NCBI GenBank assembly: GCA_013339765.2
Contig: CM023449.1
Span: 200,967,422 to 201,031,421 of the forward strand
Length of the DNA stretch: 64,000 bases
Source: Haemaphysalis longicornis
Lineage: Eukaryota; Arthropoda; Arachnida; Ixodida; Ixodidae
Direction of reading: 5' to 3'
The stretch's first letter is position 1. Each line of letters starts with the position of its first letter. Positions 23,151 to 35,300 of this stretch are shown here, piece after piece. The notes under the pieces are model-generated. The model was not told where the DNA came from. It did no database searches and was given only the letters and a program-made list of their open reading frames with translations. The position numbers and the translations under genes are program-made.

Positions 23151-25871
23151 CTTGCAACGCATAACGTTCATGTCTGGTATTTCTTAGTAAACCCATATAT
23201 ACGCTGGTAAACACAATAAACCCAGATAAACTCAGATAAATCCAATTATCTGCAGTTTCTTTGAAGTGTAGTGAAGGCCGCCTTTTTCACTCATTGAGTT
23301 AGAAGCCTCAAGGTGAAATGTTATGTCTCCAAAACAACTGAAGCAACTGAAACGGCAAAAAATGCAGAATAATTTACATCGACGACGAACAGCACATATC
23401 CAAAAATAGATCCACAGAACCCCTTTGTTAAAATTTATTAACTGAAATTTTGGTAAGTCGCACGAGAGCATCGAACACCTGGTACTGCATTTTTTTCTAA
23501 CGTTTTAACCATCAACGAATGTCGAATTTCTATCATTATCACCGAATTCAACAAGCTCATAATACGCGAAGAAATCTGCCCATTCCGAAATAATGTAGAC
23601 AACAGCTACTTCGAAAGCATAAGCCAAATATGTAGTAATAATATTTTTACATCGAAGAAAAGTTTCCCTGTAGTGGATTGCCCAAGAACGTTGCCCTACC
23701 TCACTAGAACGCCAGGCAACAGAATCCGCTAAATGCTGACAGTGACATTACCTAAGATTAAGATAGCGCACAGTGGAAATATGCAACAGTATAGTTGGAA
23801 AAAATATCATTAAAAATTGTTAAAAGACGAAAAATCTTGGGGTACTTCTGTGATTTCGCGACGTTTTTGCTTAAAATTCACATAAAAGGGGATAATTAAC
23901 GCCATTATTGTGCGGACGCTCACAGAATTAGTGCCAAGCGACCGTATGCACTGACACCGATATGTGTGTAGTTGTTTTATATTTTAAAACATTAGAAGTC
24001 GCTGATTATTGTTCAGTTCTCTACATGCATTTTATTTAATATTTTATTTCTTTTGGGTTGAGTGGTTTGATTGAAATTGGTTTCCAACCTACCTCTTTTG
24101 TAGTCTGGAAACAAGTGCATTTGTACGGTGTGCGCTGAACGCTTTCCATTTTGCATTTAGACTTTCGCCATGTTTGTCTTTCTCTGCTTCGCAGTACACG
24201 GTCGTGCATTTGCCCATTCCCCTTTATTTTGTTTTCCGTCATTATGTACGTCCACGCGTTGTTGTGTTCTTCAGGTGGCCATACGCTAAAAGAAGGAGAC
24301 TAAAAAACTGAACTGCATCTTAATTTCTTTTTTTCATCCGTATCCGTGATGTTTTGCTCCCTGTGAATGCCGATGAGCATCGAGAGGGTGTTTGTTTGCC
24401 CAGAGATTTCCGGGTTTAGTTCAATTTGTTTGCCTTCAGAAGGAATGAATCCTTCTCCATGAATCGTTTTCATACGCCAAGTCAAGGCGTTCTTTCCTCT
24501 ACAAAACTTTATTCCGGGGTGCTTTGACGCACGCCAAACAAATACAGCCAGATCCTTTTTGGCCGATAGTTGCCAAGTATATGTAAATTATGCTAAGGCG
24601 AACAAGCGTTACACACGACCGATGTTTCTTGTTCTTTTGTGGCAAATATTTCTTTTTGCGCAATAATATTGAACAAAACTATTTACTCGTTTTACTTCTG
24701 CGCTCGAAAACGCTCTAGGAAATGAGCCGCATTACTTGCTGCAGGTTCCCGCCATGAAAGGATTACCCGCCATGAAAAAATGCACCCACAAAGTATCGAG
24801 TCAGTATGGAGACTTTGGCAGTGTTGGCTCTCTCAGTCAGATAGCGAGCAGTGGTGTTCCGCCGAAATATATGGGTATAAATGATTTATGGGGCTTTTAA
24901 GAACCAAGAAAACAAGCTCAGTCCGTGCAGCCTTTTCAGAAGCCTTTTCATCGATTGGAAGAGACCGCAAGGTGTTACGGATGATGGCTGTAGTAATTTT
25001 ATTTACTCGCTTCCTTTTTCGAAACAATCGAGGCTTTCTTTCTCTAAGCTATGAGTGTAACATGAAGCGTTAAAGTCGGCGGCAATGCGGCCCCGAAAGC
25101 TAAGGTACAGTGCGTTCAGAGCTGAAGACGCGGAATACTGTCGGCTGCTTCCCGTCAGCTGTGAGAAAGTACTAGGGACTCGCATTACTTCGCATACGCC
25201 AGTGCATATCGACGCGGGAAGTTCTCCTAGGAGATTGTTTTTTTGCTTTGCGCATTCGGTGGACGCAGAATTCCTGGAATAGCTCCTGCTCAGTGGGTTT
25301 CAAGATGTCAGACCTGTCGTTTTCACGGGAAGCCTCGCTATGTTATTGGAGAGCCGGCAGTGAATTTTACAAACAGAAAAGAGTCAGGCAGAGTTTCTCC
25401 CGTGAAACATGACCACCGTGTGCAATGGTGTTTGCGATCTCGAGGCCCTACTTTATCGGTTGTTCCCTCAGTTTGCTTTATTTTTTTACTATTCTTACGG
25501 CAGCGCATGGTAAGGAAATCTTCAGACTGAGTTTTAGCGGTTTCTTTTCCAGGGGGAAGTGTTTGGCGTATGCCGTCAAATGAACTCGAACGGTCTCTTC
25601 AGATAAGCATTCGATTTGCGCTTTGCACCGAGGGGAATGGGGTCGTTTCAAAGTTTGGCGCTCGCATATCAAATCTGAGTGCGGCGGGCCTCTGGAACTT
25701 CGTTGAATTGATAGCTTTGGATACCGCAGAACTGCTGCCCAACTTGAAATGGAGATGCACCAGACACAGCGACTTAGTGCTAGCAAGGAGGAGCGTTTCC
25801 TTTCTTCACGTAAAAACAGTATGAGATTTTGTGTTCACGTTAGGCTTGTCCTATGAAAAATAAAAAAAAAA
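23151..25871. other. Unassigned stretch
   Basis: An imperfect repeat of the unit AAACCCAGAT lies at 23205-23245. The rest is AT-rich with no gene that I recognise. Overlapping open frames of 60-102 codons at 24.8-25.8 kb lie on both strands and show no domain. Confidence 0.5.
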
Positions 25872-25914
25872 GGGTCCCGGACGGTCCCGGGTTCGATTCC
25901 GGGTTTAGGCACCA
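25872..25914 (+). mobile_element. tRNA 3'-half-like fragment, probable SINE remnant
   Basis: GGTCCCGGGTTCGATTCCGG at 25883 carries a consensus box B and T loop, and it is followed by TTTAGGCACCA, which resembles a tRNA 3' end. GGTCCCGG is duplicated at 25873. There is one base too few in the T arm and no box A upstream, so this is a fragment and not a working tRNA gene. Confidence 0.5.
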
Positions 25915-28540
25915 TATAAAATAAGCGAAGAGACCAAAGGCCCGAGACGTCCCGTGGATGCGATGGTGGTGTTCTATTTTACAACATGGCGATCTGAGGA
26001 AGACGAAGCAGCTCGAGCGTGAGCTGCTCCCGCGAGATGACAGGCAGCACCAATAAGGTCATCATCATCGAAGCAGCGAGGATTGTTCATAACGTTTCTA
26101 CATCCTATTCATCATATCATTATAGAAATAAGTACACCTTTTTGTACTGTGCAAGCAGGGTGCATCATACCATTGTTTTCAAGGTATAGTGATTTGAGAA
26201 TAAAATAAAAATTTCTTATTTGCCCTAAATTTACGAGTTTCCTACAATACCGCGGTTTGCACGAACGGTATTTGGTAAATGAATGGCAAATTGGAGTTAT
26301 GTTAAAACAAAAATCGCACACTTCTTGTGTGGTGTGGTTCTCCAAGAGAACTAATATCCCGGTCTCAGATTTTAGCCCGTCTTGCGAACGGTTCATTTCA
26401 TTTCCTGTGAAACCGAATCACACAGGAGTAGTCAGAACGATATCTCATGTGGCAACTAAAGGGAAATAAAAACATTGCCCAAGCTTTTCACCACTTAAAA
26501 TTTAAGTACCAAGGAAATATTGCAGAAAAAAACACAGTGTCAATCTAAAGTTGACAAATTGACGGCAAGCGTAGAGCTCGAACATTTGCGATTTTCTTGA
26601 AAACGAGCTTGTGCGTAACCTGCCCTGGACCGACGTGTATCTAGCCAAGACGAATCAATCATCAATACATGGCGCGCAAATAAGAACATGTTTATCTAAG
26701 TATGCTCCAGCTGCAGAGCCTCAATGAGGTTTCTTCTCTGCACTTCACATTTTAGTGGAAGTGCACCGAGACAAATACGTCTCTTTAAAAAACAGCAAGC
26801 CTACACCTTATTCTTGAGACTCGGCGGTTCACATTCCAAGACAAAATAACGGAACAATGATTCTCCCGGATTGAAACACAATGTATAACGTTAAGTTCCG
26901 GGAAGTGTCTCCAATTACATTCGTTTTAGAAGCATTGCAAATCATGACAAGTCCCGACTGCACGCTGACATATTTTTACCAAGGCTGTTTCAAACGGTTA
27001 GTACATCTCCCTGGTGCGAAAGGATGATACCGGGAACGGCTATTACTGCCACAAAACTATCAGCTGGGGAAAGCTTGTCGAGTCGGAGGAAGAAGGAAGT
27101 GTCGAGTTGGTGCACTGCATTCTTTTTACTCGAAAAAATACTGTCGTCCCTTGGCAGGACATCCGCAAGAAAACATTAACTATAGCTTATTTCACCACTT
27201 TATAACTATAGCTCATTTTACCATAACTATAGCAATCATTTCACTTGCACGAAATACTGAATTTCACTTGAGAAGAAACAAAAAATGACTATACCACTGC
27301 TTCATTCTCATTACAACCAAAAAATACACACACCGACAACGATCACAACAATCACAGCTAATATTTGATGAAGCATTCGTAAACCAAATAAATTTTCATA
27401 TCATTCTTCGTGAACGGCGGTGTTGCTGTGATGAGCATTCTGTAGGTAGTAGACTTTTAAAAAATCCCGCAGCAATCGTCCGGCACACCACCGACTTTCA
27501 TAGCAGTCTTATCAAGCTCATTAAACGATGCTCATTAGCAAACTTAAAGTAGTCCTCTTCTACACATTTTTGTCAGCGGAATATAAACACACTACTTACA
27601 TTACCGCAAAAGGTTAATAATAAAAAAAAGTTCAAAAATAAACTTCTAGAGGCTGCCACGTCCGCCTTTCCGTCCTATGACTTGCAACATCGCAAAGCCT
27701 GTGCGGCGAAACGTGGTTAACAAGTCTCGTTTAGGTGCTTTCCAGAAGAAACGTTATTAGAATTTCAAAATCAAAACAAAGCCCCTCTGTATTTTTGTTC
27801 ACCTCGTTTTAAAAGGGTAAATTTGAGCTTAGTGAAGGATACCAAACAGGCAACCATAGAACGGACATCAGATTGAAAGATATTCAGTTTTTATTTTATA
27901 TACTTTCCTTCTGTGCACAAAGGTACTCGGACGAGCACAGGCACACTGACTCAACAGGACGATGGTATCTGGCACCATTAAACGATTTATGTATTCCCCG
28001 CCGACCAGTAATTTTCTTTTTTCTTATAAGTCCCTTAATGGTTTTTATTTACCGAGTATAAACATCATCTGTGAGAGTGTGCCTCTTTGCGGGGGTGTAA
28101 TTTTAATCTTCTTATAAAGGAACGCCTTAAAAGTGCAACATTCGTAAATATCCCCGAACAGCGCTACGCGCGCCTCGTCTAGTCAGTCAATTCTCAATGC
28201 TTCCAACAGATAGCGGTAGCCTCTTAGTCTAATGCCTCTTTCGCAGTGTCCATGATAAAAATCTAGAGGGTATTATTCTCGGCACATTCCTCAATTACAT
28301 AGTGCACTGAATGAATATGATTCATTGTTGACAAAGCCTTACTGAAGTCAGCCTGTTCTATTGGTTGTTAAAAGTTCAGCATGGCTTATATTCGTTTTAA
28401 GCATTAGAAGGAAATTGCTTATAACAGAATATAATGCCACAGCAGTTTGTAAGTTTAAAGACGAGAACCTTGCCAATGCAACATGGTGCGGCCGGCGACA
28501 TGACAACCAGTGGACCCCGAAGATAACAAAGTATATAACA
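25915..28540. other. Unassigned AT-rich stretch with a small minisatellite
   Basis: Three copies of TAACTATAGC followed by a TTTCACC-like block lie at 27176-27242, with a unit of about 25 bp. No gene, RNA or recognisable mobile element is seen otherwise. Confidence 0.5.
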
Positions 28541-28700
28541 AATTGAATTGAATTGAATTCAATAACATTTATTGAGATGCCAACGGCCACACGGCCGTAG
28601 TAGGGGAGCGAGAAGAGGAGCAGGTGGCGAACAGTGAGTTGCAAATAGGGCTCGTTGGAGATGATGCGTGGTATCTTGGGAGGGAGAGGGTATATTTAAT
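28541..28700 (-). mobile_element. LINE 3' tail, minus strand
   Basis: On the minus strand the sequence reads a GC-rich 3' end, CTCCCCTACTACGGCCGTGT, then CAATAAATGTTATT and a tail of repeated CAATT units (28541-28560). AATAAA followed by a short tandem repeat tail is how many arthropod LINEs end. The upstream frame (minus, near 28640-28560) resembles the end of an I-clade reading frame only weakly. The 5' part is missing. Confidence 0.55.
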
Positions 28701-29072
28701 CTTACAGTACCTTTGCTAGGCCACTCCTAACCGACAAAAAACACCTACAGCATGCATGAAATTAGGGTCCTCGTATGGACGGACGTCAGGAGACGAGTTA
28801 AGCACGAGGTTCACCTGCGTAACATCTAATTGATCAGTTCATTTCTCGCAATTTACGAGGGACAACCAACGCGCTTCACGTCCGCAAATGTTTACCGTTT
28901 AAAATATTAAATATTAACGGCCGATGACCCACGAGGAAATATTAGCTGGAACCAGCTGGGCCGAGATCATATTGGCTATGAAAGGGAGTATTGCAGCCTA
29001 AACTGGAAGATTCATTAAGATGCCAGTTCTATCGGTTCACCTGCTTTTTCCGTCTGCTGGGGATGCCACACC

Positions 29073-29075
<3 letters not shown>
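28701..29075. other. Unassigned stretch
   Basis: No gene or known repeat seen. Confidence 0.5.

Positions 29076-29106
<31 letters not shown>
29076..29106 (+). repeat. Homopolymer junction T10-G21
   Basis: Ten T are followed at once by 21 G. The G run can form a four-stranded structure. The length may be imprecise for technical reasons. Confidence 0.85.
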
Positions 29107-29107
<1 letters not shown>

Positions 29108-29408
29108 GCAGGGGTTCAAGCTGTCAAGCTTGCAATAAATCTGAAGTTTTCAAACCGAGTACCATACCTTTTAGTAAAGATATACACACTACAAATGGGA
29201 GATTCATATTAGATGCACAGGACGACGAGACACTTGTACGACAGGATTTTTAAGCACATAATAAACAGAGATAAAAAATCCTTCGAACAAGAAGTGCAGC
29301 AGAATGTCTTAGTATGGTAGTTACAACATAAATATGGATACTTTAGCCAGTGGATAGGTTGTACGGGTTTTTGACAAGTCTTTCATTTTTTGTTTTCCGC
29401 GTTCTCAC

Positions 29409-29474
29409 CTTGGAAAGCTGCTTTCGACTTTGTTCGAGTCGTTGTCTTGTACAGCGGATCTGCCATCTCAGCGC
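29409..29474 (-). CDS. Candidate 66-bp internal exon with coiled-coil sequence
   Basis: On the minus strand the segment is flanked by a good acceptor (TCTCTGCTTGCAG) and a consensus donor (AAG then GTGAGA). It is exactly 22 codons and reads ALRWQIRCTRQRLEQSRKQL, then SK, a charged helix with a coiled-coil look. A short coiled coil usually follows the DNA-binding part in THAP/P-element-type proteins, and the THAP pseudogene lies upstream on the same strand. In a second frame the exon holds a start codon in good context (GAGATGG). No downstream exon was identified, so this may be a chance splice-site pair. Confidence 0.3.
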
Positions 29475-29707
29475 CTGCAAGCAGAGACCAAACACACTGT
29501 TCCGTTTGGTAAGCCTAATCTGTGTGTACGCCCTCGCTGGCTGATGGATCTGTAACAGAATCACATAACTCGGTTCAGAGGCACCTAAATCTCGCCAGCC
29601 ACTGTAACACAGGGTCATACGACTGAAGGAACGAAGTGACGCCACAACCAAATCTGGCTAGCTTGTCCTGCCGCGCCTGCGTTCATATTCTGGCCGTCTG
29701 CTACTGT

Positions 29708-30069
29708 TTATTCAGGTGGCGATTTGCGCCGCCTCTTCACCGGTTGCCTATAAATCAATCGCCGGGAACGCAGCTTTGGCATTGTCAGGCGCTCCGGGAG
29801 GTCCTAAAAAATTCTAGTAGCGGGAACGATCCTGAGCGCGACAGGACGATTTCGTTCACAACGTGGTAATCAGTTCTGATAATGCTGCAGCATCGAAACG
29901 TTTTCGCAAACACGCACAAAAGCTAAACAGGCATCGTCCAAAGGGAGTATGACCTTTTCCACTTCTCTCGAAGCTGGCGCTGATAAGAAAACAGGAGGGC
30001 GCATATTTTCGTTTGGCTTTTGTATCCGGTGCGGCAGCCCACCACACAGCACGTCGCGGGCCGTTTGGA
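29708..30069 (-). pseudogene. THAP-domain protein pseudogene
   Basis: THAP domains are C2CH zinc fingers that bind DNA, found in P-element transposases and in regulators derived from them. On the minus strand one frame reads ATCCVVGCRTGYKSQ (about 30055-30010) and then LREKWKRS (about 29965-29940). These match the first two zinc-binding Cys of the C-x(2-4)-C pair and the invariant Trp. A one-base shift near 29930-29950 is needed to continue into FVRVCENVSMLQHYQN, which corresponds to the second half (usually V-C-x-x-H-F). The final His codon is not intact. After an in-frame TGA (29870-29872), the same frame resumes as LPRCERNRPVALRIVPATRI and, after a second stop, as DLPERLTMPKLRSRR and PVKRRRKSPPE, up to 29708. 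That resembles the linker after THAP in tick THAP proteins. It is a pseudogene or a badly broken transposon gene. Confidence 0.7.
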
Positions 30070-30376
30070 TCCCCAGTTCCATGACTTCAATTTTGTACAC
30101 GTTGCACTGGCAGATAAAGTTCGCGTGACACTGACGGTACAAACTTTGTTTCGGGTAATGAGACGCGCAGCCTTCACACAGTGCCTCCGGGATGCTGCCA
30201 CTGCCATTGTTGAGGCGGGCCCGCCGGCAGCGACAGCCCCTATACAATAGCCTGCGCCGCGTAGCGGCCGTTCATGCAGAATATTAAACGCTCTCATAGA
30301 GTGCCGAAGACGTTTCGGGACTAGAACTTTTATAAGACCCTGGAACTGCCAAGGATAGTGTCGCCACCACCTCCGG

Positions 30377-32320
30377 GTGTGCAAAAGAGTATATAACGCA
30401 TTAGCTCATACTGCAGAAGGAGGGTCATACGAGTCTAGCGAGCACGATAATGAATCGGACTTTGTTTCAGCGATGTCAGAAGAATGTTCCAAATTACGGG
30501 AGGCCTTGGTAACGGCTATTGGCTCTAATACACACAGTTCGCGAGATAATGACGTTTCGCAGAACAGTGTAAACAATCATGCTAGCGAGGCGGGGCAGCA
30601 GGGGTCCCCTGAAATGAAAAGTGTTTGTCCGAATGCAAGTTAAGACTCGAGCGACGCTGTGGCAAATCCTGCAGTCGAGGCTCCGAGTGGTTTTGACGAT
30701 GCAGCTAAGAGTAATGACGATGTCGTGACTCAGCGACTCGATTGCGTCCTGCCACCAGCTCAGGTACTCGATGCCGAATAACGGCCAGCGGAGCTCGTAG
30801 AGATTCCGGTGTCGCGTGAGGCTGAGCCGAAGTCTGAAACAAATGGCCGGGGCCTTGAAAAGATAGGGATTACACGCTTCGCTGTTTGCTTACTGAGGGT
30901 GCTTCTAAAAGGGCAAGGGACGACCAGGGAGGTAAAACATTCCGGCATACATGCGGCAAGAGTTCCGATGCCCGCATGCTGAGTGGTAGTGCCGTACCAG
31001 AGTCCTTCAATGCTGTTACGTTTCAGCCCGCGGCTACCCTGTTAACGCGTCTTCCATGTGTTGTGGTGTTGTGTAGTGGTCCCGTGATTTGTAATAAAGC
31101 GTACCTCGGACAGACTAAAACACGGAGGAGAACGGCCGGCCCGTGGACGCCTCGCCGTCGGTGACTCAATCTCGGCCCCCCCGCCCCCCCTCTCTCATAC
31201 TCAACGAGCCCCGCTACTGCCGGTCCTGAAGAACCCAGGAAAGAGTTCTCGTCTGTGCCTGTACTGAGTTGGGGCCGTGTGAAGAAGCACCCGAAGTACT
31301 GTAGGAAAATTAAAAGATCTGCGCTTCAGGGGGAAATACACAGTGCCTCCGACAGCAGAACGGCATTCTTGTGACATCATCGGACACCGCTGTCACTCTG
31401 TTCGACCCCAGTTGTAACCTCGTCCGGGAGGGTGCTGTTCCTGTATTGTGGTTGTTCATCTCTCACCATGCAGTAAACCAGTTACGTTTTTGCCTGCCGC
31501 ATCTTGTCGTCAACACCAGCGCAGCAAATTTTCTGACCGCTCGACCATCACGCTACCACACATGACGGACGCGACGGAGCCTGATTCGGGGACACCTTCC
31601 CGAATGTAACAATGCATTGAAGGCCTCTGGCCGTAGGCTCGCGTTGCGTCAAGCCTCCCAGAACGAATGCGCGCGCCATGCTCTGTGGGTGAATATTTCA
31701 GCTGTGTTCTCCGCGCTCTCGAGATGCGCCTCAGAAGCTGACCGGTGCCATCTCAAAGGGTCGCAGCAGCTTCCAGAGAACACGCGCACCTAAGATGCGA
31801 CTCAAAAAGCGGAAAGTTCAGGGCCATGCCGAGATCTCCAGTGGCAGCTATCAGCGCGTGAAGTGGCCTGTAGGCGCCTCACTTTCTCGATTCTTTGTTT
31901 TCCTGGTGCAGGTCTCGCCCTTACGATTGCAAATCTTTTTTGTTTTGGACATTCATATTGAGGCGAAATGTCACACTTTCATATTGGTATGCTTGGCTAA
32001 AGTACTGCTGGGCTAAATGGTAACAGTGTAGTTAGTTCATCACGTGTTTTTGTCGCAACTAAAAGCCTGGTAAAGCTACATTGTGCATTCGTCTTCGCAC
32101 TTGCCGGTGACGGAGTTCTGATTTTTGTGTTCTGTCTCTTGCCTGACCCATCCCGCGACGTTCCTGGGGAGCAACTCTTTGTCCAGTTACCGACCCGAAG
32201 AAGCTCCAGCACAGTGTTGTTCGGTCATGGCCTGGAGTCGAGCCTCTGTAGAGCACGTCTCTTCAAGACCATCGCTCTGGACAATGGGTGCTTACTTTTG
32301 TCCATCGGTATCTCCTAAAC
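30377..32320 (+). pseudogene. Decayed LINE reading frame, probable ORF1 of an L1/Tx1-type element
   Basis: Coherent protein-like segments follow one another on the plus strand but in changing frames. SEECSKLREALVTAIG begins near 30472. A long acidic Ser/Glu-rich stretch follows, with RPAELVEIPVSREAEPK near 30783-30833. EGASKRARDDQGGK lies near 30894 and VLSWGRVKKHPKYC near 31262. SSDTAVTLFDPSCNLVREGA begins near 31375 and ECARHALWVNIS near 31669. KSLVKLHCAFVFALAGD starts near 32064, and IALDNGCLLLSIGIS ends at 32318. Several stops and at least four shifts break it. I recall the same order of motifs from conceptual translations of tick L1/Tx1-type elements; that is memory, not a search. No EN or RT domain follows, so the element was cut at its 3' side or interrupted. 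Confidence 0.5.
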
Positions 32321-35300
32321 GTTTGCTTCAACCTCAGTAAACAATTTAGGCAGAACTCAACCTGCCCTTTTTTCTATTTTCCGGTGCATTGTTACGGTCA
32401 TGGTTCCAACGCCATAAAGATGTGCTTGTGAGGGAGACTGGGTAGGGAAGTCGTCCATGGGATTCCAAACCAGCACTGCCAAGCCTGAAACGCATGCCGT
32501 CCACCAACCTATTCTCAGAATACTCCTAGGTGCCGGAACTATTTTCTATATCTATCGTCTTGAGAAGAGGTAAATTCACTTTTATTAGATGTGAGCAAAA
32601 TCATTTGGAGAAGACAATAAAGTTAAATTAAGTTATCGACTTTTTTGGGACACATAAAGGGTAAAGCTGCATTTTCATGCAGCCTGGCAGCGCACGCCTT
32701 GCGCTGCCATTAGAGCACAAGGCGTGCGTGGGCGCTGTTATGACAGCGCTGATACTATATTTTGCTCTAATCACATGCTGCGCCTCGTCATTCGCCAAAT
32801 TTGCACAGTTGCTTACGATAATTGGTCGTTCTGGAATTTTGTGGTGAAGCCTCCCTGCGGCAATTTTTAAGGGTGCTCACTAATTCTCAGAGCACACCCC
32901 ACTTTCAAATTTCATTGCCCCGAGCAAGTCGTAGATTGCTGTGTTGTGTGGGTTCCACTGGGTAAACTTTTCTTTCTTTTTGTCTGCTCTTTTTCGCTTT
33001 CATGATTTCATGACTTCTGCAACAAATTGTGCGAAGCAGAGACTGTTGCAACGAATTGCTGGGCTTCGTGTGTGCGCGTAATTCGAAAATGGCTGTGACC
33101 GGTGAGATCATTAACTCTAGAATCAACCGTCAAATTCCAGGAGGATAGTCACGCGTTGTACCTTGCTGCTGATCCACGTGGCTTCTTTACTACCGTGGCG
33201 TGGCACCGCAACGTCTAATTTTACTACAGGTTGTGAAACGCAGAAAGAATTATACGAAGTGGCTACATGAAGTTTAGAAGCATGTATTTGAGCAAGGGTG
33301 CAGGGAAAACCATTCGTAGAAGCCCTTGAGGAGGAGACTGTCTCAGTATGGCAAAGTTGGAGAACTTTCAGCAGGTACACAAGGAAAATGTGATTTGATA
33401 GGTGTACCCACTAAAAGAAAAACGGAAGGGAGTAAGACGAAGAAGACATCACAAAATGTTAGCAGCAAGATAGAAAAAAAGAAAAACAAGCACAATTACA
33501 AAACTTGGTAGGCCGTGCCCTTAATATGTTTAGGTCATTTTATTAATATTTTCATTTGGGGAATTGCAGATTATCTGATCTCGTTAGTGGGAGCAGAAGT
33601 CGAACGTGTGTGTAACATATCGCTTGAGACTGAAAAATAGTTCTTGGCGGTCACAGATCGTCCTGTTCGCCCAACCGGGTAGATATCAGAACAGCGGCAA
33701 GGTGGGCTTCTGGTACGTACGTAAACCAAAAAGCTCAAAAACATGACATGAGTCCAGAGGACGGAGAAAGCGTTTAGCAGCGCTGCGCCAGTCCTGTGTC
33801 TCCACTCTGCACTTGGTGGTGTTTTTTACTGTCTTTGTAAACGTCACTTCCTGCCTAAATTAACTCGTAATCCCCAAAGGTTGTAGCAACTATTCCAAGC
33901 TATCACACTTCGGGTAATGTACCTAAGTACAAAGACGTCATCGGCTATCTCCACCTTTTCTCCCCCTTTCCACTCCCAAAATCTATTAGGTTTGGCGATA
34001 GGGGGCGGGTTCCTCCACCAGTCTACAAACGAAAAAGGTCTACCAATTAGGCAAGTTGTTACTGGTTCAAAATGCAAAGAACACAAAGACGACGGACTTA
34101 GAAAGGTGGGAGAGAGGACACGCGTTGTCCTGTCTACCAACCGCATCAAAGTCCGTCTTGTTTGTGCTGCTTGCATTATCAATCTACGTATGCAAACTGG
34201 CCCTGGGTAAAAGAAAATTACGCCATTCACTCCTCACCAACCGAAAACGTTTTTAATTATTTTAACCATGTGAGAATTCTTATTGAAGCTTTTCTAACCC
34301 ATGCTAGTAGGGTTCTTAGTTATATATTTAAAACCAGCAGTAAGGTACCTAAGCTGCGGAGAAAGAACAGAAATAAATCTCCTCCACAATTGAAACAACA
34401 TTGTTTTTCAGACAACCACGTAATAGATTTTAGCTAAAAGCATGGACACAGACAATGCAAAAATAATATTCAAGGAAAGGAAAATAAATTCTGAAGTCGC
34501 TATGCTTCATTATATATTAAAGGCATTACGTGCCGACATGCTTGTAATGTGCTGAATACGCTCGCCGTTGTCATGCTTGAATTCCTGTCTATGTCAATGT
34601 GTACGTGATGCTAGATGTGTGTACGTGATTTACCGGAACAAAACATTCGTGCAAATAAAAACAAAATCCTGTACTAGCTCGTCCTGCGCGCGCAAAACAG
34701 GTACGAAAATATACAACTGAGTTCCCTGTGTCACCAACTATCTGGGTACAAACACGAAGCCCCTGCTTTCTGATACCGCTGAACCGTTTAAAAAGCGCGC
34801 CACGCACGCTGTTGCCGCCAGAGGGAGCAATAGCTAAATCTCCACAGCAAACGAAGGGGGTGGGACCCTTTTCCTTTCATCTGCAAGAAATCAGGATGGA
34901 TCCCAATAAAGCCACATCCTCAGGGACAATTGTTCGGAGTACATTTCGTATCCGTATTTGCAGCGCCAGTACCACGAAACATGAAGCAACGAAGGAAACA
35001 CGGCCCCTACCTAAAATCTTCTGAGTCCCGAGCAATCGCTATTTTTGCTTGGTAGTGTTGAATTTTTTTTCTGTAGTTGGGCTTTAAGTACTTTGAAATT
35101 GCTTCCGGAGCTGATTTTGAAAATGAGACTTTGCAGCCCTGCTACCGCGGAAAAGGAGAAATACAGCCCCCGCCTAAAAGCTCCCAGGGTGCGAGGAAGC
35201 CACAACATTTATTTTGCAGTGCTGATATTTTACCGTTCAGTGGTTGTGGAGTATTGTTGGTATTTCCGTGCAGCATTTCTGGAACTTGTTGCTTCGAGCG

